From contig JAQXGK010000008.1 of the NCBI GenBank assembly GCA_029006345.1, positions 1-37,484 on the forward strand: a stretch of DNA of 37,484 nucleotides. Reading direction: 5' to 3'. Source of the stretch: Bacillota bacterium. GTDB lineage: Bacteria > Bacillota > Clostridia > Oscillospirales > SIG627. A program made the translations under genes and the position numbers. The notes beneath the pieces were generated by a model that saw only the letters and a program-made list of their open reading frames with translations, was not told where the DNA came from and did not search any database. This document shows positions 12,596 through 21,296 of the stretch, one piece after another. Each line of letters begins with the position of its first letter. Position 1 is the first letter of the stretch.

Positions 12596-13681
12596 TTACA
12601 GCAGCCACAGCAGCCACGAAACGGCAAACACTACCGCTCCGACTGCGCCTGTCAGCCCGAACATCCACTTTTTATATGCTTTTTTATCCAGCGGCAGGTC
12701 TCCGACAAGCTTGCCGGTCTGTCCGTTCATGGCAAAGGTGTAGTTTTTGCCGTTCCACTTGGTATTCAGTATCCATACGGGATACAGAGCGTATTTTGCG
12801 CTGCCGTTATTCAGTTTGACGGAGGTCGATTCCGGCATAACTGTGGTATAGCCCTGAACAGTTGACGCAAAAGCATTTTCGGTACTCTGCTTTATTCGCT
12901 CATTTGCCCGTTCCACGCTCTGTTGTTCGTCAACATCGTACTTATCAGCCAGATAGCCGGCGAGATATGCCGTTTGAAAATCCACCGCTTCCGAAAAATC
13001 AAAAGGCTCTATGGATTCCATCAAATCATCCGGCATTTTGGAAGAGCCGTCTACCGGTACCTTTTCAAAGCCGATACTTCCGCCTCTGGTAACAGAATAG
13101 TGGCTGGTTTCGGTATAGTTGTAGTTGCTGTCGCTCCAGGCGCGTACGTGGGTTGCTCTGTATCGGATATCGGCGTCGGCGTAGGCGTCAAATATCCAAA
13201 AAGGCACATATATACCCTTAACCTCGTCGATATGGTTTTGATCCTTAAAGACCTTCGGAAGCAGTCTTTTTCTGCCGTAGTGCTTATTAAGCGCCTCTTT
13301 TGCCGCTTTTTTATCAAGCTTGAACGGAATGACATAGTCAGGCTTCAATGCGCCGGAAAGCTGTCCGGTCATTACCACGGGATTTCCGCAGTAGGGACAG
13401 GAGGTGGCCGCGGTATTTTCATCTCCGACTATTTCGCCCCCGCAGGATTTGCAGATATAAATCCTAAGCCCGTCTGTTTCTCCGCTTTGCCACTCGGAGC
13501 CGGCAGTGTTTTCCCATTGCATATCCTCGACGGGCTCTTTTTTCAATTCTTCGTCATAGCTTTTGAGCGTTTCCATCTCAAATTCCGTATCACAGTACGG
13601 ACACTTCATTTTTTGCAGTGTGCTGTCGAATGCAATCGCACCGCCGCAGCACGGGCATTTATATTCCTGCAATTCTGCCAT
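12596..13681 (-). CDS. Zinc-ribbon membrane protein
   Basis: The 361-residue protein begins with two zinc ribbons: CPCC/CPYC (9-34) and CKSC/CPYC (76-98). A long soluble alpha/beta region follows, and a single C-terminal membrane helix (about 340-361) points to tail anchoring. Proteins of this type are often labelled TFIIB-type zinc ribbon or wrongly PriA-like; I see no helicase motifs. AAGGAG precedes the ATG. In Clostridia it commonly accompanies TPM and SPFH genes, as here, suggesting a shared membrane-associated role that remains undefined. Confidence 0.75.
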   Translation of the reverse strand: MAELQEYKCPCCGGAIAFDSTLQKMKCPYCDTEFEMETLKSYDEELKKEPVEDMQWENTAGSEWQSGETDGLRIYICKSCGGEIVGDENTAATSCPYCGNPVVMTGQLSGALKPDYVIPFKLDKKAAKEALNKHYGRKRLLPKVFKDQNHIDEVKGIYVPFWIFDAYADADIRYRATHVRAWSDSNYNYTETSHYSVTRGGSIGFEKVPVDGSSKMPDDLMESIEPFDFSEAVDFQTAYLAGYLADKYDVDEQQSVERANERIKQSTENAFASTVQGYTTVMPESTSVKLNNGSAKYALYPVWILNTKWNGKNYTFAMNGQTGKLVGDLPLDKKAYKKWMFGLTGAVGAVVFAVSWLLWLL

Positions 13682-13693
13682 ATAATGTTCTCC

Positions 13694-14182
13694 TTATATC
13701 AGTCTGTTTTCGGCAAGCCGGTAAAAGAACTGCTCCAACTCCTCCTGACAGTCATAGGCGGAATACTGTCTTCCGTCGGAAAAAGTCAGGCAAAAGACGT
13801 ATGTCGTTTCGTCCATGATAACGAAGGCGGATTTTTTCGGCTTTTTGTAGTTCTCAGCATAGGCTATGCTGTCGTTTCGCTCCAGGATTTCAAATAAAGC
13901 TTTGATCTCTTGTTCGCCTGTCTCCAGATTTTCAAATACAGTTTCTTGTTCATGATCGTGTGTAAAGCACGTCGCGTCAAACAGCCATTTCCCTTCCTCG
14001 CGGTGCAAGCGGAAGTAATACGAGTAGCTCCTGTCCATATGATTGCAGGAAACGGACACCTCTCTTATTTCCCCTAAATCGTGCTGTGCGGGCTGAGGCG
14101 CTCTGCCGTAGCAAAGCAGTCCGGTCAAAGCCGCCAATATTACCGTTGCTATGCGCCTGATGAACATATGTGCATAAGCCAA
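13694..14182 (-). CDS. Hypothetical membrane-anchored or secreted protein
   Basis: I do not recognise the family. The 162-residue product has a hydrophobic N-terminus (about 5-25) that acts as a signal peptide or anchor; a Cys in LLCYG is close to but not a clean lipobox. The rest is a soluble domain rich in aromatic and acidic residues. The start is inferred as a TTG at 14182, because AGGAG lies 8 nt upstream; an ATG at 14167 is the alternative. It is 12 nt upstream of the zinc-ribbon gene and probably heads the 3-gene operon ending in the TPM gene. Confidence 0.6.
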   Translation of the reverse strand: MAYAHMFIRRIATVILAALTGLLCYGRAPQPAQHDLGEIREVSVSCNHMDRSYSYYFRLHREEGKWLFDATCFTHDHEQETVFENLETGEQEIKALFEILERNDSIAYAENYKKPKKSAFVIMDETTYVFCLTFSDGRQYSAYDCQEELEQFFYRLAENRLI

Positions 14183-14212
14183 ATCACTTGCTCCTTTCGG
14201 GCAAAATAGAAA

Positions 14213-14276
14213 AACCCTGCGGCATATGCCGGTCATGAGAAGAATGTTCACAATCTGGATTACCGTTCGCAGGGTT
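14213..14276 (-). terminator. Long-loop hairpin, possible terminator after the small lipoprotein gene
   Basis: AACCCTGCG (14213-14221) and CGCAGGGTT (14268-14276) form a 9-bp stem. On the minus strand TTTTTCTATTTTG follows. The loop is about 46 nt and could hold a second hairpin, so efficiency is uncertain. It sits between the stop at 14382 and the next start at 14182. Confidence 0.45.
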
Positions 14277-14381
14277 TCACTATTTGTTTTTGTTTCACTG
14301 TCAGCAAGAAACACTGATCGTCAAAGAATGACGGCTCAATTGTCGGTTATAGTAAAGTCATGTGCCGTGATTAGTCGGCTC

Positions 14382-14717
14382 TTATTTCTTTGTCAGATCG
14401 TAACTAGGCGACAATTCATCGGTTGCAGTGAGCTTGAGACCGGTGTCGGAAACGGCATATTCATAAGCCTTTTCTTCGTCCCACAAATCGATTTTGATGT
14501 TGACTGTTTTGTCATCTGCTATTGTGTAGGTTCCCTCTGCCTTGTCAAGGAAATCGGTTTCCAGTGTGCATCCGCCCTTGCCGTCGAAAACCCATGTTAC
14601 AGTACCGTAATCAGTACCCTCCTGGACCCATGTTCCCTTGAGAGCGTCTCCGCCGCCGCAGGCAGCAAGAGACAAAACGATAACGAGACACAATACTGCT
14701 GATAATACTTTTTTCAT
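14382..14717 (-). CDS. Small lipoprotein, lipocalin-like beta-barrel fold likely
   Basis: The 111-residue precursor has a lipoprotein signal peptide (MKKVLSAVLCLVIVLSLAAC) with a clear LAAC lipobox, so the mature N-terminus is lipidated Cys20. The mature part starts LKGTWVQEG and has repeated short beta strands (GTVTWVFDGKGGCTL, AEGTYTIADDKTVNI), a pattern seen in small lipocalin-like clostridial lipoproteins. AGAGGT lies 7 nt upstream. Its role at the cell surface is unknown. Confidence 0.8.
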   Translation of the reverse strand: MKKVLSAVLCLVIVLSLAACGGGDALKGTWVQEGTDYGTVTWVFDGKGGCTLETDFLDKAEGTYTIADDKTVNIKIDLWDEEKAYEYAVSDTGLKLTATDELSPSYDLTKK

Positions 14718-14788
14718 AACTGATACCTCTCTTTTTTAATATGTGAACATTCTATAGTAAATTATGCTGACTAATTAGGAAATGCGGC

Positions 14789-15271
14789 TTATTCTATCCA
14801 TTGGAGACTGCCGAGAATCAACAAAACCTCATCGGAGCCGAAATCACAGGCATAGCCCTTGACCATAACGGACTTCCCGCCTATAACTGCCGCCGCAGCG
14901 TTTTCCGCTATATACCATGTGCCGTTTGCAAGCTTTACTTCGCCTGAATACGCGCCGAAAGGATCGGCAGATTCGAGCACCTGCTTGATTGCCGAGATAT
15001 CACGGCTGTCCGGAACGACCTGAAGGTAAGCGGTTCCCACTTCATACTTTTGAGCATGGCATATGAAATCCGCACCTGAGGCACCGGTCATTTCCGTACT
15101 CGTAACGATACACCAGCCGGAGGGAATTTCGGCTTTTACAACCTCTCCGGTTACCGAGGTAACTTCATTTTTCTCCTCTGACGTATCCTGGGTGTTGCCG
15201 TCTTTACCGCAGGCGGTAAGCGCAAAAACAAGCATTAAGCATAAAACGGCGGATATTATTCTCCTTTTCAT
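14789..15271 (-). CDS. Lipoprotein, 160 residues
   Basis: The signal peptide ends in a lipobox (VFALTAC), after which a short Ser/Thr/Glu linker leads to a soluble domain of about 125 residues. The family is not recognised; the domain (IPSGWCIVTSTEMTGASGADFICHA) resembles clostridial lipoproteins of unknown function. The ATG at 15271 follows GGAAAGGTG with 9-nt spacing; an earlier in-frame GTG lies inside that site and is rejected. It stands between the SPFH gene and the smaller lipoprotein gene, all leftward. Confidence 0.75.
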   Translation of the reverse strand: MKRRIISAVLCLMLVFALTACGKDGNTQDTSEEKNEVTSVTGEVVKAEIPSGWCIVTSTEMTGASGADFICHAQKYEVGTAYLQVVPDSRDISAIKQVLESADPFGAYSGEVKLANGTWYIAENAAAAVIGGKSVMVKGYACDFGSDEVLLILGSLQWIE

Positions 15272-15329
15272 ATCCGATAACACCTTTCCGATTATCTTTT
15301 TATGTTTTATTTAGTCGGCTTAGTATGCT

Positions 15330-16661
15330 TCAGACAATGTCGCCGTTATCAAACGGGTCGCCGCATTCAGGGCAGAATTTCGGCGGCTTTTCACCCTTTT
15401 CGGGTTCCCAGCCGCATTTGTCACAGCGGTACTGAGGTACACCCTCCGGCTTTTTGCTTCCGCAGTTATGACAGAACTTGCCCTTATTTACAGTTGAGCA
15501 CGAACAGATCCAGCCGTCGGCATCAGCCGGCTTGGGAGATCCGCACTCGGGACAGAATTTGCCGTTGACTACCGTGCCGCAGGAGCAGGTCCAGCCGTTG
15601 GATGCCGGAGCTGTCTGCTGCGGTGCCTGCTGCTGTTGCGCAGACTGTTGCTGCTGACCCATGGCAAACAGGTTCTGAGCGTTCATTCCGCCGCCGGCAT
15701 TCATAGCCATACCCATACCCATAAAGCCTGCCATAGCACCTGAGGTGTTTCCCGCCGCAGTCTTCATCGCGTCTGCCTGTGCTCCCACAAGCGTTGCGCC
15801 TGCCATAGCGGGATTTTGCAGAGTTGCGGCACGCTGGAGCTGTTTTATCATCTCGGAGTCTTCCTCCGGCAGGGTAACAGAACCCAGGGCAATGCTGACA
15901 ACCTTCAAGCCGCGCAATTCACCCCATTTTGCAGAAAGTACCTGATTCATTGCTTCCTCTAATTCGGTGTTGTGGGAAACAATCTGATTGGGGCGAAGCT
16001 CCAAATCGGAGAGCTTTCCGAACGCCGGCTGCAGGGCGCTGATAAACTCTGTTTTAAGCTGGCTGTCAAGCTCGTCACGCGTATATTCCTGTTCGACATT
16101 GCCGCACACATTGGTATAGAACAGCAACGGATCGGCAATACGGTAGGAATACACACCCGAGCAACGCACCGAAACATCAACATCCAAACCGATTTTGGAA
16201 TCAACCACGCGGAAAGGAATGGGATTGGGAGTACCGAACTTATTGTCGATAAGCTCCTTTGTATTAAAGTAATACACGCGCTGATCCTTGCCGGTATCAC
16301 CGCCGTATGTAAAGCGCTTTCCGATGGTTTTGAAGGTCGAGACAATGCTCTCGCCGAGCTTGCCCGAAAAAATACTGGGCTCGGTGGAGGCGTCGTAGGT
16401 GAACTGTCCGGGTTCCGCACAGACCTCCACGACTTTACCCTGTTCGACAATAATCATGCACTGTCCGTCCGCAACGGCGATTCCCGAACCGTTGGAAATA
16501 ATGTTATCATTTCCTTTTGTGTTGGAGGAGCGCCCACTGATTTGTTTACGGCCCTTGGTTACCATGACCTCCTTGTCCATAGACTCACAGTAGAAGAACT
16601 CCTTCCATTGGTCGGCAAGCGTTCCGCCGAGCGCTCCGGCTCCGGCTTTAATAAGCCCCAT
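15330..16661 (-). CDS. SPFH-domain protein with three C-terminal zinc ribbons
   Basis: The 443-residue protein has a conserved N-terminal GLIKAGAGALGG membrane-associating segment. An SPFH/stomatin-like domain follows (about 60-290), containing the LRGLKVVSIALGSVTLPEED element. Then come a Met-Gly-Ala-rich stretch and a Gln-rich linker (about 310-360), and three zinc ribbons (about 365-443: CSCG..CPEC, CSCS..CHNC, CDKC..CPEC). Such proteins are often called virion core protein-like or YdjI-like; SPFH proteins scaffold membrane microdomains. The ATG at 16661 follows AAAGGAG with 8-nt spacing. Its neighbours with zinc-ribbon and TPM domains fit a conserved clostridial set. Confidence 0.85.
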   Translation of the reverse strand: MGLIKAGAGALGGTLADQWKEFFYCESMDKEVMVTKGRKQISGRSSNTKGNDNIISNGSGIAVADGQCMIIVEQGKVVEVCAEPGQFTYDASTEPSIFSGKLGESIVSTFKTIGKRFTYGGDTGKDQRVYYFNTKELIDNKFGTPNPIPFRVVDSKIGLDVDVSVRCSGVYSYRIADPLLFYTNVCGNVEQEYTRDELDSQLKTEFISALQPAFGKLSDLELRPNQIVSHNTELEEAMNQVLSAKWGELRGLKVVSIALGSVTLPEEDSEMIKQLQRAATLQNPAMAGATLVGAQADAMKTAAGNTSGAMAGFMGMGMAMNAGGGMNAQNLFAMGQQQQSAQQQQAPQQTAPASNGWTCSCGTVVNGKFCPECGSPKPADADGWICSCSTVNKGKFCHNCGSKKPEGVPQYRCDKCGWEPEKGEKPPKFCPECGDPFDNGDIV

Positions 16662-16754
16662 AATGATAACTCCTTTTGTAATAATATTTCTGCGTTGCCT
16701 TGTAAAACTGCAGCTATTTCCGTTTACAAGCAATGAATATAGCATTTACATTCA

Positions 16755-16786
16755 GTTTCAGTCTGCATGAAAATGCAGACTGAAAC
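16755..16786 (-). terminator. Perfect 14-bp hairpin with GAAA loop after the SLH gene
   Basis: GTTTCAGTCTGCAT (16755-16768) and its complement (16773-16786) enclose GAAA on the plus strand. There is no U-run on either side, so it may stabilise RNA or terminate only weakly. It lies 27 bases past the SLH gene stop and before the SPFH start. Confidence 0.5.
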
Positions 16787-16812
16787 CGGTGTTAAACCGT
16801 TCTTTTATATTC

Positions 16813-19800
16813 TTACAGCATGCTGTAACGGTGAAGGAAGGTAACTACCTGCGCTCTGTCGCACATCGTTTGAGGCGCGAATTTTGTAGAGCTTACGCCG
16901 GAGGTTATACCGTTTTCTACCGCCCAAATTACAGCATCGTAATACCACTCGCCTGCCTTGACATCGCTGAAGGGATTGTAGCTGCTCTCAGGGGCAGGCT
17001 TTCCTGCCATACGCCACAAGAATGTTACTACCTGCGCTCTGTCACACTTCGTTTGAGGCGCAAACCTTGTAGCGCTCACACCGGAGGTTATACCGTTTTC
17101 TACTGCCCAGAGCACAGCGTCGTAATACCACTCGCCTGCCTTGACATCACTGAAGGGATTGTTGCTGCTCTCGGGTGCAGGCTTACCTGCCATGCGCCAC
17201 AAGAATGTTACTACCTGCGCTCTGTCGCACAGCATCTGAGGTGCGAAGGTTGTTGAACTAACACCCGAGGTAATCCCGTTTGTAACTGCCCAAAGCACAG
17301 AATCGTAGTACCACGAGCCTTCTTGAACATCGGTAAACGGATTAACGCTCGGCAAAGTAAAATCGTAGTGGATGCATATTGTATCGGCGTAAATCATGTC
17401 TACGATTGCCGGCTCGCTGTTGACGGTAGCAGTTGCGTTAGGTGCAAAGACCTTTCCCTCAGGAGTATTGAGGTCCGCCATGAGACGGTAGGTTTTACCT
17501 GCCTCCAGACGGTCGGTATCTTGCAGGAGTGTTGCGCCGTCATCCTCTTCCAGCTCCAGCCATGCGTAGACGCCTTCAAGATTAGCTTTAGCATTGGCGT
17601 CTGCCACGGTCATTCCTGCATTGAGCGCCTTTGTAGTTATGCCGGCACTGTATACCGTGTTATCCTCGCCCGCTCTGAAATACAAATCAACGGTGAGTTT
17701 ATCATGTTTGCCGGTGGGCGGAGTGTAATTACTTGAACCCGAATCTTCATCAATGCTCGGCAATTTGACGCCGTTGGCGGTAACATTAAACTCGCCGGTC
17801 TTACTATCGGCGTCATACATGTAAAACTCTGTTTCACTTAATCCGAACGAAATCTGGCAGAAATAGTTATGGCCTTCAATGAAGGTATCGCCCTCGTCCA
17901 TATCTTCCCAGTACCAGTTGCCATCCGTGCCGTTGTCTGCCCAGTAGATGTCGGTAACCGTAATTACATCGTTTTTCTTGTTGCCGAGTCTGTCTATGCT
18001 GAAATTAAAATTGTTGATACTGCCGCCTGCGACCGGCTCGTTATAATTAAAGCTTACATCGGATATATCACATATCGATATATAGTCATCGATACTGAAC
18101 CATATCGAACCGTCGTAATAATCGTAAAGCTGTGCATTTTTTCCGTTTATGGTCGCCTTCACATCATTGGATTCCGGGTCAGGGAAAGCGTAGCCGTCCT
18201 TGGGTATAAAGCCAACCACGATGCGGCATGAATCGTCGGGATTGATTTCTTCTGCTCCGATTGCTTCAAAAAGCCCGAACACTTCCGCATCAACCGTATA
18301 TTTGTCGGCATCGCCCGCAGCGGCGGTTTTGGTGCCGTAGCTCGAAAATGCGACTATGTCGTCTACGGTAGCATCGGCCGTTGTCACGGTTTCTGCCGCC
18401 GTAAAGCTGTAGCTGTATTTAATGAGCTTTCTGTCGCTCGAGGCGGAAACATAGCTTGCCCGAAGGTCGCGGTTGAATGTCACTTTCAGACTGTCCGGAT
18501 TCGCAAAAACATACCCGTCCTTTGCCTTTATTGTTGCTGTGAATACATATCGCTTGCCCTTAACAAAACGATTGGTTTTGCTCATGTTGATTCCGTCTGT
18601 TGCGTTATACCAGGACACGCTGTCAACCGTGCTTTTGCTGCCGAGTGAAGTCGAAAAGGCAAACTCGGGGTAAGCCCCGTCGATGGGCATTTTGACCCAG
18701 GTTGCCGACACACTGTAAATGCTTGCGGCATCCTGAACCGTCATCTGAAAACCGTATCCGCGGTAAGCTAACATATTGTCACCGCAGTACAGCTCCAGCA
18801 TAAATCCCGGCTGTAATACTCCGGCTGTGTCAGCTCTGAAGCTGTATTTTACCGAACCCGTACCGTATGCATATGTCGGCGTGACATACCGCCACTCGCC
18901 GCCTTTATTATCCCTGACCTTGCACTTATAGCTGAAGCCCAGCTCCTTCATTTCCTGCGCAATGTCATCGAATGTCCAGGTTAACGTATTATTTGATCCC
19001 TTTTGGCAGGTGCCTCGCATATTTTTTCCGAGATTCGTGCCGTTGAGGCTCACATCCTTCATACTGCAGTAGGAATTGCCCAGAACCGCGAAAAACTTCG
19101 TATCCTCGTCTGCCAGATCCTTTAAGGTGATCTGAGACGCCGTCTTTGACTTTCCGTCAAGAACCAGCCTGCACTTCGGATCTGTCATCTTTGTCAGATC
19201 CTTTTTGTTCAGGTAGGGCGAGCCGTCGTTCATATAAATGAAGCTTTTTGACGTAAAGTTGACAGGTCCCACATATACTCCGCCGTTCAGCATGGGAGCT
19301 ATGAAATGAACAAACTTTACATCATTGGCGTCTCCCTGCCAGAATCTGTCAAAGTGTCTTACCGAATATCCGTGGTCGGAGATAAAAATGCCGTCATTAA
19401 TTGTGAGATCTTCTCCGTAATTGTACTTTTCATAGTATTCGCTTTCAGGGTCGGCAAAAAGGCTATTGCCGTTATAAATCGTTTCGATTCCGAAAGCAGC
19501 AAGGTCTCTGGCACCGAAGTTGTCTCCCTTAACGGTTACTCCGTCGCAGTAAGCCTCATACCTTCCGCCGTTGACCACGGTTGAAATGTTGGTAACGACG
19601 ACCGTGCCTCTGTAGCGCACTCTGTCCCCTACAGATTTGGTACCGTTGCTGAACTTGACCGTGTCGCAGTTCATCTTGTAGTTGCCGCCGTCGAATATTA
19701 CCTTGCAGACCCAGTAGCCCGTAGACTGCTCAATATAGGTCATTTTGCCGTCCCGGTAAGCCTCTATCCAATATGTATTGACATAATCTACATGGAGCGC

Positions 19801-20637
19801 GGCAAGCTGGCTGTCCTTCCATTGGCTGATGTCAAAATCAACTCCGCCGCCGCCTGCCGAATCCTTGAATTTCAGGACGGTTTGCATGTCCTTGATATAA
19901 TAATTGGGATGTACCTTGAATTCAAGGAAGCTTTCAAGCTCGCTGTTCTCGTCCTGGGGCAGATTCGCAGTGCCGTACAAGGTGTGACCGTTGAAATCAA
20001 GCGTTATGTTTCTCTTAACATTCAGCCTCACCATATACCGGGTGCTGCGGGGCAGATCGTAGGCATTCAGATACAAATCGCTTTGGAGCCTGATAGTAAT
20101 GTTCTCTGCAGCCGTCGGGGACATACAGCCGGAATTTGCTTCGCTGAAAGCGTTTTCCAGCTCACCCCAGCTGCTGACGTCAATGATTTGTTCATCCTTA
20201 TGAAAAACATATACTTTTTTGTAGATAATGCGTAACTCCGGTTCGTTAGCGTAGGTGCCTACTTTACTTGCCTTTTCTCCGTTGACCGTCGCAGTAAGCT
20301 CGCTGCGGTCCTTGAAGGAATAGCCGTCCTCCGGATAAAGGTAGATCACAAAATAATATTCTTTTCCGCCAATGAATGTTTCGTCATCGTCTACCGTTAC
20401 ATACGACGAATCTATCCAGCAAATCTCATCAATGTAATATCCGCAGTCTGCCGGTAAAATGCAGTCATATTTGGGTGTTTCGCCTTCAATGGGCGTAACA
20501 ACTCCGGTTATCTCAACATTGTCGATAATTATTGTGCCTTCTGCCGAAGCAGTGACGGAAAACAGACTCATCACCATTACAGCCGCAAGCAGTAGACTGA
20601 TTGCCCTGCCGGTGATACCCATGCTTTTGTACTTCAT
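16813..20637 (-). CDS. Large secreted surface protein with three SLH domains
   Basis: The 1274-residue precursor has a signal peptide (about 1-32, cut after VTASAEG-like sequence). A long region of beta-rich repeats follows, with stretches suggesting a parallel beta-helix (NGGRYEAYCDG, INDGIFISDHG, LNGGVYVGP; about 150-480) and later Ig-like or bacterial surface modules. Three SLH domains occupy about 1099-1159, 1160-1220 and 1221-1274, each with NPF[ST]DV, WYYD, NGITSGVS and a CDRAQVVTFL motif in place of TRAE. SLH domains bind pyruvylated secondary cell-wall polymer. AAGGAGG lies 5 nt before the ATG. The ligand of the N-terminal region is unknown. Confidence 0.9.
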   Translation of the reverse strand: MKYKSMGITGRAISLLLAAVMVMSLFSVTASAEGTIIIDNVEITGVVTPIEGETPKYDCILPADCGYYIDEICWIDSSYVTVDDDETFIGGKEYYFVIYLYPEDGYSFKDRSELTATVNGEKASKVGTYANEPELRIIYKKVYVFHKDEQIIDVSSWGELENAFSEANSGCMSPTAAENITIRLQSDLYLNAYDLPRSTRYMVRLNVKRNITLDFNGHTLYGTANLPQDENSELESFLEFKVHPNYYIKDMQTVLKFKDSAGGGGVDFDISQWKDSQLAALHVDYVNTYWIEAYRDGKMTYIEQSTGYWVCKVIFDGGNYKMNCDTVKFSNGTKSVGDRVRYRGTVVVTNISTVVNGGRYEAYCDGVTVKGDNFGARDLAAFGIETIYNGNSLFADPESEYYEKYNYGEDLTINDGIFISDHGYSVRHFDRFWQGDANDVKFVHFIAPMLNGGVYVGPVNFTSKSFIYMNDGSPYLNKKDLTKMTDPKCRLVLDGKSKTASQITLKDLADEDTKFFAVLGNSYCSMKDVSLNGTNLGKNMRGTCQKGSNNTLTWTFDDIAQEMKELGFSYKCKVRDNKGGEWRYVTPTYAYGTGSVKYSFRADTAGVLQPGFMLELYCGDNMLAYRGYGFQMTVQDAASIYSVSATWVKMPIDGAYPEFAFSTSLGSKSTVDSVSWYNATDGINMSKTNRFVKGKRYVFTATIKAKDGYVFANPDSLKVTFNRDLRASYVSASSDRKLIKYSYSFTAAETVTTADATVDDIVAFSSYGTKTAAAGDADKYTVDAEVFGLFEAIGAEEINPDDSCRIVVGFIPKDGYAFPDPESNDVKATINGKNAQLYDYYDGSIWFSIDDYISICDISDVSFNYNEPVAGGSINNFNFSIDRLGNKKNDVITVTDIYWADNGTDGNWYWEDMDEGDTFIEGHNYFCQISFGLSETEFYMYDADSKTGEFNVTANGVKLPSIDEDSGSSNYTPPTGKHDKLTVDLYFRAGEDNTVYSAGITTKALNAGMTVADANAKANLEGVYAWLELEEDDGATLLQDTDRLEAGKTYRLMADLNTPEGKVFAPNATATVNSEPAIVDMIYADTICIHYDFTLPSVNPFTDVQEGSWYYDSVLWAVTNGITSGVSSTTFAPQMLCDRAQVVTFLWRMAGKPAPESSNNPFSDVKAGEWYYDAVLWAVENGITSGVSATRFAPQTKCDRAQVVTFLWRMAGKPAPESSYNPFSDVKAGEWYYDAVIWAVENGITSGVSSTKFAPQTMCDRAQVVTFLHRYSML
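16816..17343 (-). repeat. Three tandem SLH-coding repeats (about 183 bp unit)
   Basis: The 3' end of the surface-protein gene consists of three in-frame units beginning near 17343, 17160 and 16977. The second and third units are nearly identical in DNA and protein, implying recent duplication or gene conversion. Confidence 0.85.
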
Positions 20638-20714
20638 AATTTCCTCCTTAATACACTTACAAATATATGTTTACGCCGCGCTTATACTGTGCTTTATGCT
20701 ATGATTTCGGAGCA

Positions 20715-21098
20715 TTAAAGACTGTCCATCATTGCCGCCAGATAACTGTCGGTGGCAGAGCCGAACAAAAATGCGTCGATCCTGCCGTTTATCTTAGCTT
20801 TCTTTACTTTGTTTGCCAGTTCTTTATCTGCGTTATCATCCACAAGTACCACTATTTTGCAGTCGGGATGATTTTTCTTGACTTCATCCCGTATTGCCAG
20901 CCGCTCCTCCAGCATCCACGGGGTGTAACAGGTAGCTTCCATCAAAAGCGCATACGGCCGAAACATTTTGCAGCGCTGTACGGTTTTGTCGGGGGCTTCC
21001 GATATTATCACCTGGTAATCGTCCAGCTCCTGCATAAGTATTCTTTGGATTGCCTTTGCGTAGAGCCCGCTCTGCATATCCACGACAATATTCCGCAT
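20715..21098 (-). CDS. Degenerate receiver-like protein
   Basis: The 127-residue protein has the size and strand pattern of a response-regulator receiver domain without an output domain: MRNIVVDMQ (strand 1 and acidic loop), ALLMEAT where the phospho-accepting Asp would be (Glu here), KIVVLVDDN (strand 4) and IDAFLFGSAT (strand 5). Replacement of Asp by Glu suggests phosphorylation-independent function. The ATG at 21098 follows AGGTG at good spacing; a GTG three codons earlier overlaps that site. The SLH gene starts 77 bases downstream without a visible terminator or good promoter, so the two may be co-transcribed. Confidence 0.65.
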   Translation of the reverse strand: MRNIVVDMQSGLYAKAIQRILMQELDDYQVIISEAPDKTVQRCKMFRPYALLMEATCYTPWMLEERLAIRDEVKKNHPDCKIVVLVDDNADKELANKVKKAKINGRIDAFLFGSATDSYLAAMMDSL

Positions 21099-21187
21099 TT
21101 TTAACACCTGACTTTCGGTTTGGCGCCGATATAATCCGCCGCAATTTACTCTCTGGTATCATTTTACCGATTAACTCGGCAAAATTC

Positions 21188-21248
21188 ACTATCACATCCG
21201 ATAGTAACAGTATAAAAATACCATTTTGGTAAATGCGGTATTTCCGCA
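21188..21248 (-). promoter_or_regulatory. Candidate regulated promoter with three palindromes
   Basis: Upstream of the receiver-like gene, a TATACT (-10, minus strand; 21209-21214) lacks a good -35. Three inverted repeats surround it: ACTATC-6-GATAGT (21188-21205), TACCA-3-TGGTA (21219-21231) and TGCGG-5-CCGCA (21234-21248). A poor -35 with palindromes suggests activator-dependent transcription. Confidence 0.5.
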
Positions 21249-21251
21249 TAA

Positions 21252-21280
21252 GAAAAACCCGGTCTTTTACAAGACCGGGT
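21252..21280 (-). terminator. Terminator of the sensory operon
   Basis: ACCCGGTCTT (21257-21266) pairs with AAGACCGGGT (21271-21280) around a 4-nt loop, and TTTTTCTTAT follows on the minus strand. It is 17 bases after the response-regulator stop. Confidence 0.88.
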
Positions 21281-21296
21281 AGCTGTGCGCTGTATT

